A model generated the notes under the pieces. That model ran no database searches, was not told where the DNA came from, and saw only the letters and a list, made by a program, of their open reading frames with translations. A stretch of DNA of 64,000 nt from Erwinia sp. SLM-02 (GTDB lineage Bacteria > Pseudomonadota > Gammaproteobacteria > Enterobacterales > Enterobacteriaceae), in NCBI RefSeq assembly GCF_037450285.1, contig NZ_JAQISN010000002.1, positions 310,001 through 374,000 on the forward strand, read 5' to 3'. How positions within the stretch are numbered: position 1 is the first letter of the stretch; each line of letters begins with the position of its first letter. Below are positions 60,409 through 64,000 of the stretch, piece by piece. The translations under genes and the position numbers were made by a program.

Positions 60409-60466
60409 TGTGCTGACCTTTGGCAGAAGGTGGGGAAGGAGATTTGATTAACGATTAGGGCATTGA

Positions 60467-60491
60467 GGCGGCTCGTAAATGACGAACCGCC
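60467..60491 (-). terminator. Hairpin after parE
   Basis: GGCGGCTCGT (60467-60476) and ACGAACCGCC (60482-60491) pair with one mismatch around a 5-nt loop, 8 nt after the parE stop. No U-tract follows on the minus strand, so termination here is uncertain. Confidence 0.4.
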
Positions 60492-60498
60492 CCCGGCT

Positions 60499-62394
60499 TT
60501 ATACTTCGATTTCGGCGGTATCGCCCTTTTCCTGCAGCCAGTTACGGCGATCTTCCGACCGTTTTTTCGCCAGCAGCATATCCATCACCGCCAGCGTCTG
60601 GTCCACATCGCTCTCATCCACCGTCAGCTGAACCAGGCGACGGGTATTGGGATCGAGGGTGGTTTCCCGCAGCTGCAGTGGGTTCATTTCACCCAGACCT
60701 TTAAAGCGCTGCACGCCGGGTTTGCCTTTCTTACGCTTCAGTTGCTCAAGAATACCGGCCTTCTCTTCCTCATCCAGCGCATAGTAGACCTCTTTTCCGA
60801 GGTCGATACGATAAAGAGGCGGCATGGCCACATACACGTGACCGTTTTGCACCAGCGTGCGGAAATGACGAACGAACAGCGCACACAGCAGCGTGGCGAT
60901 ATGCAGTCCGTCAGAGTCGGCATCGGCGAGTATACAGATCTTCCCGTAGCGCAGCTGGCTGAGGTCTTCACTGTCCGGATCGATACCAATAGCGACCGAG
61001 ATATCATGTACTTCCTGCGATGCCAGCACCTCGTCGGAAGAGACTTCCCAGGTGTTGAGGATCTTACCTTTCAGCGGCATGATCGCCTGATATTCACGAT
61101 CGCGCGCCTGCTTGGCCGAACCGCCCGCCGAGTCCCCTTCCACCAGGAACAGCTCGGTACGGTTCAGGTCCTGCGCGCTACAGTCAGCCAGCTTACCCGG
61201 CAGCGCCGGCCCGCTGGTCAGCTTTTTACGCACCACCTTTTTAGCGGCACGCATACGGCGCTGGGCGCTGGAAATCGCCAGCTCGGCCAGCAGTTCCGCC
61301 GTCTGCACGTTGTTGTTCAGCCACAGGCTGAAGGCATCTTTCACCACGCCGGAAACAAAGGCGGCGCACTGGCGGGACGACAGACGTTCTTTTGTCTGGC
61401 CGGCAAACTGCGGATCCTGCATTTTTACCGACAGCACGTAGGCACAGCGATCCCAGATATCTTCCGCCGAGAGCTTAACGCCGCGCGGCAGGATATTACG
61501 GTATTCGCAGAACTCGCGCATCGCGTCCAGCAGCCCCTGGCGCAGGCCGTTAACGTGGGTTCCGCCCTGCATGGTCGGGATCAGGTTTACGTAGCTTTCC
61601 GTCAGGAGTTCCCCCCCCTCCGGCAGCCAGAGCAGCGCCCAGTCAACGGCTTCGACGTCGCCGGTATGCGCGCCGACAAACGGTTTTTCCGGCAGCAGCG
61701 GCAGCCCGTTGACCGCCTCCATCAGATAGTCGGTCAGGCCATCGGCGTAGCACCAGGTCTGTTCGGTATTGTTCAGTTTGTCTTTAAAGACGATTTCCAC
61801 GCCCGGGCACAGTACGGCTTTCGCCTTCAGCAGGTGGCTGAGGCGCGACACGGAAAAGCGCGGGCTGTCGAAGAAGGATTCATCCGGCCAGAACTGCACG
61901 CGGGTACCGGTATTGCGTTTGCCAACCGTCCCCGTTACCGACAGATCCTGCACCTTATCGCCGTTTTCGAACGCCATCTCGTAGACTTCGCCGTTACGGC
62001 GCACGGTCACTTCCACGCGTTTTGACAGGGCATTCACCACCGAGATCCCCACGCCGTGCAGGCCGCCGGAGAACTGATAGTTTTTGTTGGAGAATTTACC
62101 ACCGGCATGCAGGCGACAGAAAATCAGCTCAACGGCCGGCACGCCCTCTTCGGGATGGATATCCACCGGCATGCCGCGCCCGTCGTCGATAACTTCCAGC
62201 GACTGATCGGCGTGCAGGATCACTTCCACACGTTTGGCATGACCGGCCAGCGCTTCATCCACGCTGTTATCGATCACTTCCTGGCCTAAATGGTTAGGCC
62301 GTGCGGTATCGGTGTACATACCCGGGCGACGACGCACGGGTTCAAGGCCGCTGAGAACCTCAATGGAATCAGCGTTATAGCTGGATTGAGTCAT
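60499..62394 (-). CDS. parE: DNA topoisomerase IV subunit B
   Basis: The 631-residue ATPase subunit has the GHKL nucleotide site: VIDNSVDEALAG (Asn), DDGRGMPVDIHPEEGVP and GGLHGVGISVVNAL. The TOPRIM blocks are EGDSAGGSAKQARDREYQA and ADADSDGLHIATLL, with the Mg2+-binding Asp residues. It is almost identical in layout to E. coli ParE (630 aa). It works with ParC, encoded about 10 kb to the left; the secretion island lies in between. Confidence 0.98.
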   Translation of the reverse strand: MTQSSYNADSIEVLSGLEPVRRRPGMYTDTARPNHLGQEVIDNSVDEALAGHAKRVEVILHADQSLEVIDDGRGMPVDIHPEEGVPAVELIFCRLHAGGKFSNKNYQFSGGLHGVGISVVNALSKRVEVTVRRNGEVYEMAFENGDKVQDLSVTGTVGKRNTGTRVQFWPDESFFDSPRFSVSRLSHLLKAKAVLCPGVEIVFKDKLNNTEQTWCYADGLTDYLMEAVNGLPLLPEKPFVGAHTGDVEAVDWALLWLPEGGELLTESYVNLIPTMQGGTHVNGLRQGLLDAMREFCEYRNILPRGVKLSAEDIWDRCAYVLSVKMQDPQFAGQTKERLSSRQCAAFVSGVVKDAFSLWLNNNVQTAELLAELAISSAQRRMRAAKKVVRKKLTSGPALPGKLADCSAQDLNRTELFLVEGDSAGGSAKQARDREYQAIMPLKGKILNTWEVSSDEVLASQEVHDISVAIGIDPDSEDLSQLRYGKICILADADSDGLHIATLLCALFVRHFRTLVQNGHVYVAMPPLYRIDLGKEVYYALDEEEKAGILEQLKRKKGKPGVQRFKGLGEMNPLQLRETTLDPNTRRLVQLTVDESDVDQTLAVMDMLLAKKRSEDRRNWLQEKGDTAEIEV

Positions 62395-62446
62395 GGTAAC
62401 AATCTGAATTAGTGGCTAAAAATGATTGGCCAAACTCCGTCTCATC

Positions 62447-63031
62447 TTACGCTTGCCGGGTGAGTCCCAGGAAATCAAACATGGCGGAGAAATGGCGTTC
62501 GAATCCGATAAAAGCATGATTTCCGCCCTCTTCTACCGTCTGACGACAGGCGCTGTAGTAGTCCAGAGCCTGGCGGTAGTCGAGCACTTCATCACCCGTT
62601 TGCTGCAGCAGCCAGATCAAATCCGGCGACTCTAACGGGTCAATCTGCATCACTTTTAGATCGTAAATATGGCGCGACTCTAACACATATTGCTGGCCGG
62701 TGTAGGGGTTCTCATTTTTCCCGAGGAAATTCAGCAGCAGCTCAAACGGCCTGACGGCGGGATTCACCACCACCGCTGGCACCGTAAAACGCTGCGAAAG
62801 CCAGGTCGCGTAATATCCGCCAAGCGATGAACCGATAATGCCCAGCGGCTCCCCTGCGGCCTGCATCACGATATTTTCCAGCATTGCCGCCGCTTCTGCC
62901 GGGAAAGCGGGGAGCTGGGGAACCTGCAAATTAACCGACGGATGCTGTGCTTTCAGCCAGCTCCCAAACGCGGTCGCTTTAGCCGACCGGGGCGAACTGT
63001 TAAAACCGTGCAAATAGAGCAGCGTCGCCAT
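62447..63031 (-). CDS. yqiA: Esterase YqiA
   Basis: The 194-residue alpha/beta-hydrolase has the opening MATLLYLHGFNSSPRSAKA (oxyanion region), the nucleophile elbow GSSLGGYYA and the catalytic His in EEGGNHAFIGFERH. E. coli YqiA cleaves short acyl esters such as palmitoyl-CoA. It is 3 nt downstream of cpdA, continuing the conserved yqiB-cpdA-yqiA-parE run. Confidence 0.95.
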   Translation of the reverse strand: MATLLYLHGFNSSPRSAKATAFGSWLKAQHPSVNLQVPQLPAFPAEAAAMLENIVMQAAGEPLGIIGSSLGGYYATWLSQRFTVPAVVVNPAVRPFELLLNFLGKNENPYTGQQYVLESRHIYDLKVMQIDPLESPDLIWLLQQTGDEVLDYRQALDYYSACRQTVEEGGNHAFIGFERHFSAMFDFLGLTRQA

Positions 63032-63034
63032 CGA

Positions 63035-63862
63035 TCAGTAGCCTTCCGAGTCCAGATCCGGGCTGAAAATACGCGTAGTCAGTCGGCAAACTTCCGTTTC
63101 TACACGACCATCATCGAACAGATCCAGCCAGCGCCAGCCGGGGGATTCCGCGTCAATGGTAAAGTTGGTGCAGTGCGGCTTGAACTGTACGCAGGTCGAG
63201 GGGGATGCCAGCACGCGCCGCCCCTGCCATTCGAGGTCCAGTTCCTGATGGATGTGACCACAGAGCAGGGTTTTCGCCAGCGGATAGCGTTGCAGTACGG
63301 CGTCCAGCATGTGCGGATTCCGCAGGCTGTGCTGATCGAGCCAGGAGCAGCCTGAAGGCAGCGGATGATGATGAAGTAACACCAGCGTATGGCGCTGCGG
63401 TTCCTGAGCCAGCGTTCTGTCCAGCCACTCCAGCTGATACTCGCTCAGCTCGCCGTGAGGCACGCCAAAGACCTGGCTATCCAGCAGCACAACCTGCCAG
63501 CGGTCGCCGATCAGCACGTGTTTTTCATCGGCGATACGGGCACTGGCCAGCGTGCTGAACATGGTCGGCTGAAAATCATGATTACCGGGCAGCCAGACGC
63601 AGGGAGCAGGCAGGCGCGCAATGCCCTCAGCAAAATGCTGATAGGCCTCGGTGGTGTGATCCTGCGCCAGATCGCCCGTTGCGACGATCAGATCATAATG
63701 TCGACGTTGTGCAACGATGGCTTCCAGCACCGCTTCATAACTGGCCCAGGTATTCACACCCAGCAGCGTTTCATGTTTACCTGCAAAAAGGTGAGAATCC
63801 GTTATCTGTAAAATCCTGATACTGGACCCACTCGCCACAGGAAGTTTCAACAAGCTATCCAA
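63035..63862 (-). CDS. cpdA: 3',5'-cyclic AMP phosphodiesterase
   Basis: The 275-residue class III metallophosphoesterase hydrolyses cAMP. Metal-binding motifs in order are QITDSHLF, ATGDLAQDHT, LPGNHDFQ and LLCGHIHQEL. The start is TTG at 63862, with AAGGAC before it and an N-terminus (MDSLLKLPV) like that of E. coli CpdA. It could influence the CRP-like sites seen elsewhere in this window. Confidence 0.96.
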   Translation of the reverse strand: MDSLLKLPVASGSSIRILQITDSHLFAGKHETLLGVNTWASYEAVLEAIVAQRRHYDLIVATGDLAQDHTTEAYQHFAEGIARLPAPCVWLPGNHDFQPTMFSTLASARIADEKHVLIGDRWQVVLLDSQVFGVPHGELSEYQLEWLDRTLAQEPQRHTLVLLHHHPLPSGCSWLDQHSLRNPHMLDAVLQRYPLAKTLLCGHIHQELDLEWQGRRVLASPSTCVQFKPHCTNFTIDAESPGWRWLDLFDDGRVETEVCRLTTRIFSPDLDSEGY

Positions 63863-63908
63863 TCAAAGTCCTTAGGGTTACCGCTCTCTCGTAACGTGTG
63901 CAGCGGGT

Positions 63909-64000
63909 TCAACAAACCGGAACGGCTATCGCACCATGGGACAAACAGTAGCGCAGCCATTCCGCCAGAAACTGGTTAATCTGGTGTTTTTCATCACGCT
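63909..64000 (-). CDS. yqiB: YqiB (DUF1249), C-terminal end only
   Basis: The last 30 codons run from the right window edge to TGA at 63909-63911. They read RDEKHQINQFLAEWLRYCLS and then HGAIAVPVC, close to the end of E. coli YqiB. The position just upstream of cpdA is also conserved. The function is unknown; the rest of the gene is outside the window. Confidence 0.88.
   Translation of the reverse strand, partial: RDEKHQINQFLAEWLRYCLSHGAIAVPVC

Noticed and set aside
60463..62025. A 520-codon plus-strand open frame opposite parE
   Set aside because: It mirrors parE, which has all expected motifs and a known neighbourhood. The frame is rich in His, Gln and Arg, as is usual for antisense frames of GC-rich genes.
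1..64000. CRISPR array, prophage, plasmid origin or rRNA genes
   Set aside because: No regularly spaced repeats, phage structural genes, iterons or rRNA sequence were seen on reading the window.

Overview
The window is chromosomal DNA of a member of the Enterobacterales. The blocks exbD-exbB/metC-yghB-yqhC/yqhD-dkgA-sufI-plsC-parC and mdaB-ygiN-(LysR)-parE-yqiA-cpdA-yqiB follow the gene order of the E. coli metC-tolC region. The rest is accessory: a malonate decarboxylase operon, a Csu-type pilus, an Anbu operon, an ornithine-lipid synthase and a two-partner secretion island. This mix fits an environmental or plant-associated lineage such as Erwiniaceae (Erwinia/Pantoea). That placement is inference, not proven by the sequence. 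Most genes are GC-rich; the secretion island is visibly AT-rich.

Region by region. (1) 1-4.3 kb: the 3' end of a GMC oxidoreductase, ferritin ftnA, a small exported protein, an orphan siderophore-type binding protein behind a strong Fur box, and a GNAT acetyltransferase. (2) 4.3-9.7 kb: an acid phosphatase and a three-gene ABC importer. The importer has a 7-4-7 PHO box placed 10 bp before a -10 element, so this is probably an organophosphorus uptake cluster. (3) 9.8-18.1 kb: mdcABCDEFGH with convergent mdcR, the complete biotin-independent malonate decarboxylase system, with two candidate MdcR palindromes before mdcA. (4) 18.2-24.1 kb: a bifunctional OlsF-type ornithine-lipid synthase with a candidate PHO box, then the four-gene Anbu operon (ATP-grasp, alpha-E, transglutaminase, proteasome-like hydrolase). 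That operon has a consensus-like sigma-54 promoter and an NtrC-like site about 140 bp upstream. (5) 24.2-31 kb: a ToxR/CadC-like membrane regulator overlapping a small membrane partner gene, an LprI-like exported protein, a YlaC-like membrane protein, ydcR and an MHYT-GGDEF-EAL protein. (6) 31.4-38.7 kb: a five-gene Csu-type archaic chaperone-usher pilus operon, a CRP-site-preceded tricarboxylate MFS symporter, and a gene-free stretch holding a 192-bp element bounded by inverted repeats. (7) 38.8-50 kb: core genes. (8) 50.3-58.4 kb: an AT-rich island with one TpsB transporter and three tandem short (about 620-residue) TpsA paralogues, inserted between parC and mdaB. (9) 58.6-64 kb: core genes ending in the 3' end of yqiB.

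The main theme is nutrient response. Phosphorus (two PHO boxes), nitrogen (sigma-54/NtrC-like elements on Anbu), iron (Fur boxes at an orphan binding protein and exbB) and carbon (two CRP-like sites, malonate and tricarboxylate genes) are each connected to accessory genes. The two least-described systems are the Anbu operon with its nitrogen-type promoter and the one-transporter/three-short-exoprotein secretion locus.
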